DNA of 64,000 nt from Triticum aestivum (Eukaryota > Streptophyta > Magnoliopsida > Poales > Poaceae). The DNA is taken from NCBI RefSeq assembly GCF_018294505.1, contig NC_057803.1, forward strand, positions 239,164,397 to 239,228,396. The letters are read 5' to 3'. Position numbers and translations under genes: made by a program. This document shows positions 35,397 through 46,233 of the stretch, in pieces (the first letter of the stretch is position 1; every line of letters starts with the position of its first letter). Under the pieces are notes generated by a model, which saw only the letters and a list, made by a program, of their open reading frames with translations, was not told where the DNA came from and ran no database searches.

Positions 35397-36536
35397 ATGG
35401 TCCGCACGATGACCGAAGGCATCGTGAATAGGTTTTTGAGGTCTGCGAAGGCCGAGATGCTTCAAAAGAATGAGACGGAGATAAGATGTCCGTGTCGAAG
35501 ATGCAAGCTGAAGAGCCTTATTGTGGACCCGGAATCCGGGCAGGTGCGGGACCACCTGATCTTGCGTGGTTTCATGGATGGCTATCGGTGGCAAGGTGAT
35601 GAAGATGACTACGAAGTCGTCCATGGGGGCCGGGCAAGAAACGAGGAAGGGCAGCAAGACAACCACCGCGGCTCGGGCAGGCGAGAAGACAAAGAATCCC
35701 CAGGAGATGATCACGACGGTGATGCTATACACAGTCATCATGTAGAAGATGCAGGACATGATGATGAGGAAGATGCCAGAGCAGACGACGGGCATGATCA
35801 TGAAGATGATGATGCTGGCGGAGACCCTCATATTCAAGAGCTGCTTCTCAAGCAGACGGATAATGCAAGAGCTGCCGCCCGAGAGAAAGCCAAGATGGAT
35901 CAACTTGAGTTAGACGCGGTTACTCCATTGTATGAAGGATGCAGGCCCGAGGATACCCGCCTGAAAGTAACGCTCATGGCTCTGGAGATGAAGGTAAAAC
36001 ACAAAATGACCGATGCATGCTTCGATGAGAACATGTCATTCTGGCACGAGCGTCTTCCCAAGGGGAACAAGTGCCCGACTAGGAGCGACTAGGAGATCTG
36101 GGAGCTGAGCTACGCTGGAGAGAAGGTCCCGATGTTCCGTGTCAGATGGGCCAAGAGCGCCCTAAAAGAAGACCGGTATTTCACCACCATGGTTATACCT
36201 GAAGCCAAATCCAAGACCGCGGGCGCAAACGTCACCGCGAAAAATGAGCCATGGGTACTGGCTTCCCAAGTGGACCAATGCTTCTTCATTACCGACCCGT
36301 CAAAGCCCAGTCGTGTTGTCGTGAGGAGAGGAAAAAGGAAGATCATCGGAATGGATGGAGTAGCCAATGAGCAAGACTTCGACAAGTACGGTGACTCGAG
36401 GATCGAACATGACGATGATGATGAAGTAGCAGCATACACCACAAGAAGAAGCAGGACCACCCTACCTAAAGGACGTCCGTTCCACAGAAGAACTCCATTT
36501 GCGAAAAAGAAGGGCAAGAAGATTGTGAACGGATAG
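35397..36536 (+). pseudogene. TNP2 transposase with catalytic middle deleted
   Basis: ATG at 35397 follows an acceptor (ccccgcag) by six bases. Residues 1-70 form the transposase-associated domain with cysteine motif CPCRRCKL and LRGFMDGYRW. A long Asp/His-rich acidic linker follows, then VTLMALEMKVKHKMTDACF and a stop at 36090. About 30 bases on, the frame resumes inside a DUF4216-like C-terminus (FRVRWAKSALKEDRYFTT, ITDPSKPSRVVVRRGKRK) and ends with a lysine-rich tail at 36536. The Transposase_21 core and the DUF4218 part, well over a thousand bases in the family, are missing, joined near 36075. The N-terminal half is open and could still be translated. Confidence 0.8.
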
Positions 36537-36609
36537 CTAGCTAAGATCGATTGTATTTAAATCGTAGCCTTCATTTCCCGATTGTATTTCATGGGCACTT
36601 TTTGAACTA

Positions 36610-36860
36610 TCATGAATATTTTTAAATTTCATGGACACTCGATTTCGATCCCCCTCCATCTCGATCGCTATCCCACCTCCCCAGATCCGGTCCCCCTCGC
36701 CGCCGAGCACCCCCCGGTCCACCGGCCGCCGCTGCCGACCCCCCGCACCCTCGATTCCCCTACTCAACCGCCGCCGCCGACCCCCCGCACCCCTCCCCTA
36801 CTCAACCGCCGCCGCCGACCCCCCGCACCCCGCGCACCCTCCCCCGCTCCATCGGCATTA
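36610..36860. other. GC-rich stretch with a short tandem repeat
   Basis: ccgccgccgaccccccgcaccc recurs at about 36770, 36805 and 36820. Composition resembles a plant gene leader; no gene is supported. Confidence 0.5.
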
Positions 36861-36995
36861 CTGTTTGATGATATTTTTAAAAAATTATTACTGTCTTATA
36901 AAAAAAATATTACTGTTATGATTTAAACAAGTTTGAACATATTTAAACACAAATAAGTATCAAACAGCATTTTAAATGCATAAAAAAAATTTGTG

Positions 36996-37063
36996 GAGCC
37001 TGGGAATGAAACCCAGGACCTCCTGGTGTGAGAACTGGCTGCTAACCAGTCGAGCTAGTAGAG
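36996..37063 (-). other. tRNA-like relic (Glu-like) with Pol III A and B boxes
   Basis: On the minus strand an A-box-like TAGCTCGACTGG (37057-37046) is followed by a B-box-like GGTTTCATTCC (37013-37003) within a CTGGG/CCCAG T-arm. The order GACTGGTTAG, then TTCTCACAC, then the T-arm aligns with plant tRNA-Glu(CTC). The anticodon stem is broken and no matching acceptor strand is present, so it is not a working tRNA. Confidence 0.4.
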
Positions 37064-37129
37064 GGAACTTGGTGTGGATCAGGTCAGGTGGAAGATAACC
37101 TGTCGGCTCAAGTAGAAATCAAAAAAAAT

Positions 37130-37209
37130 ACTAATGGCGCACCAGGGTGAGGTGCGCCATTAGTATGGATGTACTTATGGCGCACCGAGGGGTGGTGCGC
37201 CATTAGTAT
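37130..37209. repeat. Internal copy of the CACTA subterminal repeats
   Basis: Two palindromic units (actaatggcgcaccagggtg...gtgcgccattagta) in the middle of the element, identical in style to the end arrays but 2.2 kb from the nearest one. Confidence 0.85.
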
Positions 37210-37660
37210 TGTGCTGCCCCCATCCATATTTCCACCCCGGCCCAAACCTATCCCCTCTCTCTCCCTCGCCCTCGCCCTCGATCCCCTTCCCCTCTCCTCT
37301 CCCGACGCCGCTGCCCCGCCGCCTCGACGCTGCCCCGCCGCCTCGACGCCGCCCCGACGCCGCCTCGACCCCGCCGCGACGTCACCAACCACCACCGCCT
37401 GAGGCCCCGACGTCGGCACCGCTCTCCCCGTCGCCCCACCTCGTTGGATGCCATCGCCCCGCCGCCCTTGTCGCCGGCGGCCTGGATGCCGCCCTGTCCA
37501 AACCACCGTCGCCGGAGCACCACCACCACCCGGACCTCGTCGCCTCCTCCCCTGCGTCGTCGTCGTCCCCGGCATCCTCCCCGCGCCCCGCTGCCCTATC
37601 CCTACGGCCCCCGTGAGCTCCCCTTCCTCCTCTCCCCCTCTCCCCCTCGCGCGCACATGA
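37210..37660. other. GC-rich leader-like stretch
   Basis: Rich in ccgccgcctcgacg repeats with open frames in several directions, an effect of composition. It ends near cgcgcgcacatgaatg. It may be the promoter-proximal leader of the second gene downstream. Confidence 0.4.
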
Positions 37661-37894
37661 ATGTATTGTATGGATGTGCTGTGCTGTGCTGTGCATGCAT
37701 GCAAGGGAGAACTGAATGGATCTTTTGTGGTCTTGTTCATACAGCAAATGTGAATTATCTAAGGATAGCATTACCATACAGTAATGAGTTTCTTGATGGC
37801 TGTTATTTCCAAAAAAATAGATCCATGGGCACTAGCACCCTGGACATATTTTTATAGAAGAAGCCCACCCGAGTGAGGCGTCAGAAATTCGTTC

Positions 37895-37960
37895 TGGACG
37901 GGATTCGGACTCTGGACGCAGGGTGCACCACTGTGAACCTTGGCACTAGGCTACTGCCTA
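37895..37960 (-). other. Second tRNA-like relic with A and B boxes
   Basis: On the minus strand TAGCCTAGTGCC (37953-37942) matches an A box and GAGTCCGAATCCC (37912-37900) a B box, about 30 bases apart. The ends do not form an acceptor stem. Confidence 0.35.
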
Positions 37961-38930
37961 GTTGTCAACTCGCTGTTATTTCTCATAGTGATGATTTGGA
38001 TCATGTCAATGTGTTCTGCTTTGCTTAAATTGGGCTGAAGATTCAAATAGATTTACTATGTCTAGTAGGGTTAATTATACGTGTGAGTTCTTCAGATATA
38101 TTATATAGATGAGTTGACGATGCACCTTTTCACAAGCTGTTGAGAGTTGTCACATGTCAGTCATGCTTCTACTGAATGCTACTAAAGAAGTAAACAACCT
38201 ATAAATAGAAATTAAGAATGTATAGTTTGACCTGTTAGTTTCTCAAGTAATAACGGTTTAGAGTTTCATTGCCATGGGGTGCATGCCTATTTTGAATGGT
38301 ACTGTAGTTGTATAGCAGAATTGGTTGCGCACAGCTTCTAGAATCTACATTAGTTTATATCATGATATGAACAGTAGTAATCAACGTATCCTAAAGGCGC
38401 CTATCTACCACATGGCTAGTGGCACATGTTCATATCTGGAAAGAGAACTAGTGTGGAAAACAGCACCACACATGCAAGGTAAAATTAGTAACATGAGCAT
38501 ACTGGACAGGCACACAAAGCAATACTTGGGAATTGAACTCATATCCTTAGGAAATGATGTGAAATAGAATATTGCCATTTTAGTCATATCCTTAGGAAAT
38601 GGTGTAGGTTGTTTCCTAAGTTATGCCTATCGACACAATAGTTGTTCTAATGGCGTAGTGGGTGATTTGGGGATCTTTGCAAACCTGCCTCTAAACTGAT
38701 TTTATTTGTTCATCATGCTTTTGTACTATTGGAGCTTCAGTTGGGTGGCTGCTGTGATATGGGGTTTTAGTTTTCTTGGAATTGGGGATTGATATTTGGA
38801 TATACAGATAGGATTGCAAATGCTGTCATGCTTAGTTTGATGTTGTGATGGAGGCCTTTTTTGCCTTGTCCACCCGAGAGGCCCTTGAGTTTGCTGGAAT
38901 GTCGATTAACTTCCGTTCCGGCAAATTCGG

Positions 38931-39022
38931 GTACTCCATATGTCCTATTTTCAGCAAAGGTCATGCTGAAATTTTCCGTGAATTTTAGCATGACTTTGCT
39001 AAAAATAGGACATATGGGGTAC
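38931..39022. repeat. Strong hairpin with about 40-base arms
   Basis: Arms 38931-38971 (gtactccatatgtcctattt...) and 38983-39022 (...aaataggacatatggggtac) pair with three mismatches and one bulge around an 11-base loop. It lies about 300 bases upstream of the second gene. Confidence 0.85.
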
Positions 39023-39093
39023 TTGTGGGCCGGGGTATCTTAGTAGTTAATTAAGTAGGATCAAGTGCCCCAGCGTACTTGTGACTAATGCAT

Positions 39094-39236
39094 GGCTTTT
39101 AGGGTGCCTCGGTGTCGATAAAAACCGAAATGATGAAAGCTTAGGCTTTTAGGGTGCCTCGGCGTCGAAAAACCCTCAATGATAAAAGCTTAGCTTTTAG
39201 GATGCCTCGGTGTCGAAAAACCCTAAATGATGAGAC
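39094..39236. repeat. 50-base tandem repeat, three copies
   Basis: Units starting at 39094, 39144 and about 39193, each with gcttttagggtgcctcggtgtcga followed by aaccctaaatgatga. They sit directly before the start of the second gene. Confidence 0.85.
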
Positions 39237-39301
39237 CATGATCTTGTTCCTTGACAATAACCAACTTTTTGACCAAACTTTGTTCCTATTTAGAGAGAAA
39301 C

Positions 39302-42300
39302 ATGGCCAAAAACGATGAGGCCGGGGGTTCGGGCGTCAAGGCATTCTGGGAGCTGTCCCAGGAGATGGAGGAACAACCTCACTTGTATGAGGACGCCGCC
39401 TTCCCCACCGATCCTGAGACCACTGATGGTACCACCGAGGATGACCCCACTGATGCCACCACTGATGGTGCCGCCGAGGATGCCACCACTGATGATGGCG
39501 GCGCACGCACAGATGGCAGCCAACCGAAGAGGCAACGGAAGGACCGGCGCCCGACCGTGCTCCGCACCCTCAAGGAGGAAGTTACTGAAGTGGACTCCGA
39601 CGGGAATCCAACGGCGCCCGAACGAATAGTCAAGGGGTACTCGCTTCAGCTCGGGTGCATTCTCTGGAGCACCGTCTCGATCAACACTGAGAACCTGAGG
39701 CATCCTGACCGAGGGAATTTGCGCAACCTCCTCTTCACGAAGCTGCACGAACGATACAAGTTCCCTGCTGAATTTGAAAACACAAGCCTCAAAGGGAATA
39801 AAGTGAACAATGCTGCCCTCACGAAGATGAGCAAGGCCCTGTCTACATGGAAAAGCAATGTGAAGAGAATGATCGAGAAAGGTGAGAGTTATGAGAAGAT
39901 CAAGGAGAAAAATCCTTCGATCACCGAAGATGACTACAACGACTTCAAGATCAATTGCTCAAGCACCGCAAACTCCGAATCAAGTAAGTGGGGGAAAGAA
40001 ATGCGGGAGCTGAACTTAGGGGAACACACACTCGGTCCCGGCGGTTACAGAGTGGCGGAGCCTATATGGGACAAGGAGGAGGCGGACCGTGCCGAGCAAG
40101 GCCTACCGCCCCTCTTCGATAAATACGGTGACAAGTAGACCAGGAAGTTTGTCTGGGCCCGGTACAAGAAGGACCTGAAAACAAACGAGCTTACCACGGA
40201 TCCGAAGACCAGGGCGCTTGAGCTTGTTCTGGTAAGGAATACACCCCCGTGTAATTAGCTCCATATGGTTGCATTCTAATTAATGAAGCCAAATTTCTAA
40301 ATGGTTCACATTCCTTCCGCAGGCGACTGAAAGCAGTAGCGCGGGGTCGACTAAGAGAAACCCTTGGGACACCACTCTAAATAAGGCGTTGAATGTAATG
40401 AAGAACAAGGATAAGCTCAGTAAGCCGACGTCAGCTGGTCGTGTGGCCGGCAAAGGCTTGTCGACAAAATGGTCGTCATACTATAACACTGGTGGGCGAA
40501 AGGAGAAAAAGACCAGCTCGGAAAGCCAGGCGCGTGAGGTTCAAGAACTCAGGGCACAGGTGGCGCGGATTCCAGAGATTTGTCCAAGAGCAAGTGGAAC
40601 AACAACTCGGAAGGACGATCACCGCCATTGTGCCTACCTTGATCCAGGGGATTAGTGCGTGGATTGCGGGCGGCCAACAGGGGCCGCCCCCGATTCCTAG
40701 CTTCACGGCCAGCAACTTGCAGAACGCGATGGCGGGGCCATTGGTGTCTTCGACGCCGGCACGGGAGCTTAATGCACCCGGGTGTACGCCGGCCGGCACC
40801 TCTGCAGCAAGCGGCCCCTCCGTCAACTGCACGCACGCCGTTGGCGGTGCCTCGACATTAGCCGAGCTTGACGCCATCATCACGGTAACTAATTAAGCCT
40901 CTCTCGGCCGAGGACTTCATCTCCTTGCCTTTGACTGGGCATCCCTGACGCCCTACATGTTTTCGCAGGGCGCCGCCGACGTTCCGTGCACTCTCCTGCA
41001 CTTCGTGAACAACGAGTTGGTCGATGTCGCCAAGGGCAAAATCGTTCAACCGGGCAACCCCTTGTTCCACGGTACCCAGATGCCACCCAACTTGTTTAGG
41101 GTTCAACTGGTTCGGGTGCTGCCAGGCTGCGACGAGTTGTTACCTCCGATTCGACCCGTCGGGGCCGACGATGATGACGTGATGACCCTCAGCGCCTGCC
41201 TGAGCTGGCCCCTACTTTGGCCGAAGAGCCAGATTCGTTTGGGGGCGGGGGACACCACCCCAAAGACAACACCGCCAGTCGTGCCGGCGCCAAGTCGTCC
41301 CCATGGCAAGACCGCCGCAACGGTGCCGGACATCCCTATGCCACTGGATCCAAACATGCATATGGCACAGGATCAGAACGACGACGACAACGATACATTT
41401 GCCAACGTCGATCAATACTTTGCCGATCATGGGTACGGTGGCGACTTCATGGGGCCTCCTTCTCAAGAACCCAACCCAACAAAAGACGTGTGCGATCTAG
41501 CTGGTACCGCGGAGAAGCCAAGTTGCAACAGGCGTCGTCTGCCGTTCAGCTCTCAGGAGACGCCTCCAGCTGCCGACTTCACCGAGCCTCAGATAGGCGA
41601 GGTGCGAAATATTATCAGCCCCAACACACTCAAGAAGGCGGTCTGTGAGCAGAACTCGGTCCCATTACAGGAGAAGAAGAAGGCACGCAAAAGAAAGACT
41701 AATAAGGGTGCGGGCCAGCCGGCACCGAGTACGATCCATGCTCAGGACGGGCCACCTTCACCTGAGGATATCTCGAGGAGGGTGCATGTGGCGGGTAGGC
41801 CGATGCTACCGAGAAATATGCTCAATGCTGCAACCGGTGCTATGCGGAGTCTGCATGACAGTGTTCTTTCTTTGGAGAAGCGGTGTCTCGGAGAGAAGGA
41901 TGTGGCATACCTGGTTTTCGCGGCCAAGGTGCCAGAGGGCAAGGGCTTTGTGGATAACTCCATCGGGGGTATGATCGTCCTGCGGTTTGACGACATTCAC
42001 GCTATGTTGAACCTTCATCCGCTGCACTACACCTTCGTTCGGCTATTTTCGCTGAGTATGGAGATGCGGATCATTCGCGACAAGACCCCGGACATCGTGA
42101 TAGTCGACCCCTTCTACATGCGTGCCAAGATCTTGGGCAGCGCTGGGGACCGGCAAGTCGCGACTTCTTACCTCGAAGGCGTCATTCTGGCAAACCAAGA
42201 TAAGGATAACTTCCTCGTGCCTTACTTTCCCGAGTAAGTCCTCCCCACAACCGCCCCGTCACATATGAATTCTTAGATTTCGATCGTTTTTCTTTTAACA

Positions 42301-42876
42301 TTCCGTGTTTTCTGCAGTGACACACATTGCACGCTCATCCTCCTAAGCCCCAAATATTCCATGGCCACGTATTTCGACCCGGACCGTCAGTCGAACGTAG
42401 ACTACACAAATGTCAAGAAGGTTCTTGATGATGTTCTCCCCGGCTACGTCAAATCTGGAGGCACCTTCACCAGGCCTATTGATAAGTACGGCAAGCACGT
42501 GTTCTCCCACAATACGACGTTCTGCTGCATCAAGCAGCCGCCTGGCGGTCAGAAGGGTGCCTACTATGCCATCCATCAAATGCGGGCGATCATACGGGAC
42601 CATCATCAACTTCTGCTACCGAGTAAACTCAAAGATTGGGCCGCGAGCGTGTCGGCAATCCAGGACGCGGACATCAGACAAGAATTCTTTCGCATCCAGT
42701 CAGAGTTTGCGGAAATCATCCATCAAGATGTCCTTCGTACCTCGGGGCAGTTCTACCTCAGAAATCAACTGTCCAATAATGACATCGACACAATGCTACA
42801 AATGCAGGCTGACAACGACCGTTATTTCATGACTCCCATGATAGACGGCGGCTTCATCCACGCTCCGGTCCCTTGA
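39302..42876 (+). pseudogene. CACTA second gene: Transposase_24-like N-terminus plus Ulp1-like C-terminus
   Basis: Four exons with good splice borders: 39302-40231, 40323-40884, 40969-42233, 42318-42876. Exon 1 has an acidic Thr/Asp-rich repeat region, a basic patch (KRQRKDRRP), then a part resembling plant transposase PF03004 (NLRHPDRGNLRNLLFTKLHERYKF). Exon 2 includes a helical segment (QEQVEQQLGRTITAIVPTLIQG). Exons 3-4 end in a fold resembling Ulp1/C48 proteases: MEMRIIRDKTPDIVIVDPFY, then DDTHCTLILL, ATYFDPDRQ and KQPPGGQKGAYYAIHQM. The expected catalytic cysteine (DCG or YCG) is replaced by QKG. Two lesions are visible: a TAG at 40136 in exon 1 and a one-base shift near 40575 in exon 2; exons 3-4 are intact. 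In known elements this protein binds subterminal repeats; the protease-like end is a frequent CACTA addition. Confidence 0.65.
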
Positions 42877-43114
42877 GTCGAGTCGAAAGCAGTGATGTTG
42901 TGTCTAGTTCTGAAACATCGATTGGCTCATGTTGTAATTAAACTTTAATGAACTTGTAGTATGTCTCTTTGGTTTCGAGAGTTGTTCAACTTAGATGTAA
43001 TCGATGCTATTAATGTCTTGCTTTTCTCTTCCGATCATTCTGTTGCATACTTATATATTGCTTATGTATTGTCTGTGAATTGGTACTAACGTTTCGTTTG
43101 GCTACTGCATAGCG

Positions 43115-43369
43115 ATGCCGTCATATGTCGTGTACAAGGGTAAGGTTCCCGGAGTCTACGACGACTGGGAGGAGTGTCGGAGACAGGTTCACTGATTCAG
43201 CGGTAACAGTTACAAAGGGTACACCACTAGGGCCGAGGCCGAATCTAGATACGCCCGCTATCTAGCGGGAGAGGGGAGGGAGCGCTGGAGGAACCGGATG
43301 AAGACGAGTTTCATCGTGATGATGCTCATCGTGATGACCACAGCTCTCTTCTATGTGATGGTAGTTTAG
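43115..43369 (+). pseudogene. Small protein: RNase H1-type hybrid-binding domain plus membrane segment
   Basis: ATG at 43115 opens an 84-codon frame. The start (SYVVYKGKVPGVYDDWEEC) and NSYKGYTTRAEAESRYARYL match the Cauli_VI / RNase H1 N-terminal hybrid-binding fold (PF01693), which binds RNA-DNA duplexes. It is followed by a charged linker and a hydrophobic stretch (FIVMMLIVMTTALFYVMVV) ending at TAG 43367. One in-frame TGA at 43193-43195 falls between the two halves of the domain, where a glycine codon is usual. Splice signals at the start are not clear. The frame after the stop is open, so the damage is recent or the stop is sometimes read through; the former is more likely. Confidence 0.6.
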
Positions 43370-43640
43370 ATGATCGATATCGACTTGTAATGTGAAGACA
43401 AACTCGCTACTCGCGGTCTCGAGACTTGTAATATAATGTTCTATCTTTGTTCGGTCTTTTCAATTCGGAGACTAATATGATGAATTGTATTCGGAGACTA
43501 ATATGATGAATTGTATTCAGAGACTAATCTTCTATTGTATTCGATGAATCTGTTGTTGATATGTGATGTCTATATTTTGTCCAATTATACATTTTGTAAC
43601 CTCTGCAAAAAACAGAAAATTAAAAAAAAAACTAATATTC

Positions 43641-43985
43641 ATACTAATGGCGCATCACATCACAGTGCGCCATTAGTATGCCAAAGGATACTAATGGCGC
43701 ATCATTAAACAGTGCGCCATTAGTATGCCGAAGTTACTAATGGCGCATCTTGTTGTTGTGCGTCATTAGTATGCCAAAGCACCTGGGTATACATGGCCCC
43801 CTGGGAGGCATACTAATGGCGCACTGTTGTATATACTAATGGCGCATCTGAGGTGCGCCATTAGTATACCAGATACTAATGGCGCGCCTTTGGTGCGCCA
43901 TTAGTAAAATATACTAATGGCGTGGCACTAATGGTGCACCACTAATGCGCCATTAATGGCCAAATTAGGTGTGCCATTAGTAGGC
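43641..43985. repeat. Right subterminal repeats of the CACTA element
   Basis: About ten actaatggcgca/tgcgccattagta units, as at the left end, running into the terminal repeat at 43985-44000. Confidence 0.88.
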
Positions 43986-46233
43986 CTTTTCCTAGTAGTG
44001 CTAGCAATGGTGGAACGGTGAGAGTACGTATAATCCATGGACTCAACATTAGTCACAAAGAACTCACATACTTATTGCAAAAATTTATTAGCCATCAAAA
44101 CAAAGTACTACACGCATGCTCCTAGGGGCATAGATTGGTAGGAAAAGACCATCGCTCATCCCCGACCGCCACTCATAAGGAAGACAATCAAAAAATAAAT
44201 CATGCCCCGACTTCATCACATAATGGTTCACTATACGTGCATGCTATGGGAATCACAATCTTTAACACAAGTATTTCTACCAATCCATAATTACTCACTA
44301 GCATGACTCTAATTTCACCATCTTTATATCTCAAAAAAAATGCAAGGAATCAAACTTCTCATATATTCAATGCTCTTTATGAAAGTTTTTATTATACCCA
44401 TACTATTTATAAGACTCTCAAAATGGTATAAGTGAAGCATGAGAGTTCATAAATTTCTTTGAGAACCACCATCGTGCTCTAAAAAGATATAAGTGAAGCA
44501 CTAGAGCAACTGACAAACTACTCCAGAAAGATATAAGTGAAGATCAATGAGTAGTTGAATAATTATGTAGTTGTGTGAAGACTCTCTCATAAATAAAGTT
44601 TCAGATATTAAGTGCTTTTTCAAACAGCAAGCAAAACAAAATAAAAATGACATTCCTTGAATAGCACATATCATGTGAAGAAGTAAAAAACTTAGGTTCA
44701 ACCAAAACTGATCGATCATTGTTGAAGAAGAAAGGTGGGATGCCAACTGGGGCATCCCCATGCTTGACACTTCTTGAATATTAATTAGGGATGCCTTGGT
44801 CATCCCCAAGCTTGAGCTTTTGTGTCTCCTTAATTCCTTTCATATCACAGTTTCCCTAATTCTTAAAAACTTCATCCACACAAAACTCAACAAGAACTCG
44901 TGAGATAAGTTACTATAAATCAAATGCAAAACCTTATCATTCTCTACTATAGACAATCACTAATATTATAATTTAACATTGCATACTAAATGCCTCTGCA
45001 TATATAACACTCCTATACTCAATAGAATCATTAAACAAGCAAACATATGCAAACATAATAGCAATCTGTCTAAACAGAACAATCTATAAAGAATGCAATA
45101 GGAATCATACTTCCCTAACTCCAAAAATTCTGAAAGATTACTACACTATAGAAAATTTGTTGTTTCTCATTGTGTAAAATTTTCAAGATTTTATCATGGT
45201 CTGACTATTCACAAATATTCAGACAATGATAGAAAACTTTCTGTTTTCAAAACAGCAACATATAGACTTGCAAAATAAGCATGGTAAAGGCTATATTTGA
45301 CCTTTTTATTGAACTAAAAGATGAAAAACATTACTCTAAATAACAGGAAGCGAATCCTAACAAAAGAAAATGACTCTGCAAGAAAAACTCATATCATGTG
45401 GTGAATAAAAATATAGTCTCAAGTAATTTTACTGATGGATTGAAGACAAAAGAGGAGATGCCATCCAGGGCATCCCCAAGCTTAGATGCTTGGTTGTCCT
45501 AGAATATTACCTTGGGGTGCCTTGGGCATCCGCAAGCTTAGGCTCTTGCCACTCCTTATTCCGTAGTCCATCGAACCACCAAAACTTGAAAACCTTACAA
45601 CACAAAACACAACAGAAACTCGTAAGCTCTGTTAGTATAATAAAGCAAATCACCACTTAGGTACTATTGTGAACTCATTCTAAATTTATATTCGTGTTAT
45701 ATTTACTGTATTACAACTTCTCCATGGTTCATACCCTCCGATAATACCCATAGATTCATCAAAATAAACAAACAACACAATGAGAACAGAATCTGTCAAA
45801 AAGAGAACCGTCTGTAGTAATCTGGAAACTTTGTATACTTCTGTAACTCCAAAAATTCTAGAAATGTAAGACAATCGAGGCAATTTTTATAACAATCGTG
45901 TGTAAAAAATTCAAATCAAAATCACACTTCTGTGAATTTCTAAAATTCTGGCAATGAGCGCAAAAGTTTCTGTTTTTCAGCAAGATCAAATCAATTATCA
46001 CCATAGACCATCCCAAAGGTCTTACTTGGCACTTTATTAAAAGAAAAGCTATAAACCATGATTACTACAGTAGCCTAAACACGTGAACACATAAAAACAG
46101 TAGGGGTAAATATTGGGTTGTCTCGCAACAAGCGCTTTTCTTTAATGCCTTGTGAGCTATGCATGATTATATCAATGATGTTCACAAAGAAGTAAAGAAT
46201 TGAAACACAAATAGAGCATCATGAATCACACGG

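Larger units (their letters stand above)
34419..44000 (+). mobile_element. Complete CACTA (En/Spm) DNA transposon with deleted transposase
   Basis: Starts CACTACTAGAAAAAGG and ends CCTTTTCCTAGTAGTG, with the 3-base duplication CTA on both sides (34416-34418, 44001-44003). Subterminal arrays of actaatggcgcac/gtgcgccattagt lie at both ends. The interior, all on the plus strand, has a TNP2 remnant with its catalytic middle deleted (35397-36536), two GC-rich leader-like stretches, two tRNA-like relics, a four-exon second gene (39302-42876) and a small third gene (43115-43369). It inserted into Athila copy 2. Without a transposase core it is non-autonomous, but the clean ends show it was mobilised. 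Confidence 0.93.
31458..46233 (-). mobile_element. Athila-lineage element, 3' part (copy 2), split by a CACTA insertion
   Basis: The 3' LTR (31458-33107) and 3' internal sequence in two pieces (33108-34418 and 44004-46233) are in minus orientation. The CACTA element at 34419-44000 separates the pieces and duplicates CTA. The right side is cut by another LTR fragment at 46234, so gag and pol are not visible. The internal pieces are AT-rich and non-coding, with recurring ggcatccccaagctta motifs (about 44748, 44798, 45468 and 45526) that resemble its own polypurine tract. Confidence 0.75.

Noticed and set aside
36996..37063. A functional tRNA gene
   Set aside because: Anticodon stem and acceptor stem do not pair; kept only as a relic.
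37108..37857. Overlapping 130-210 codon frames on both strands
   Set aside because: Composition effect of the ccgccg-rich DNA; no family resemblance, and the frames run through CACTA subterminal repeats.
40957..42237. An independent gene starting at the ATG at 40957
   Set aside because: That ATG lies in the preceding intron, 12 bases before a strong acceptor; the frame is exon 3 of the four-exon gene.
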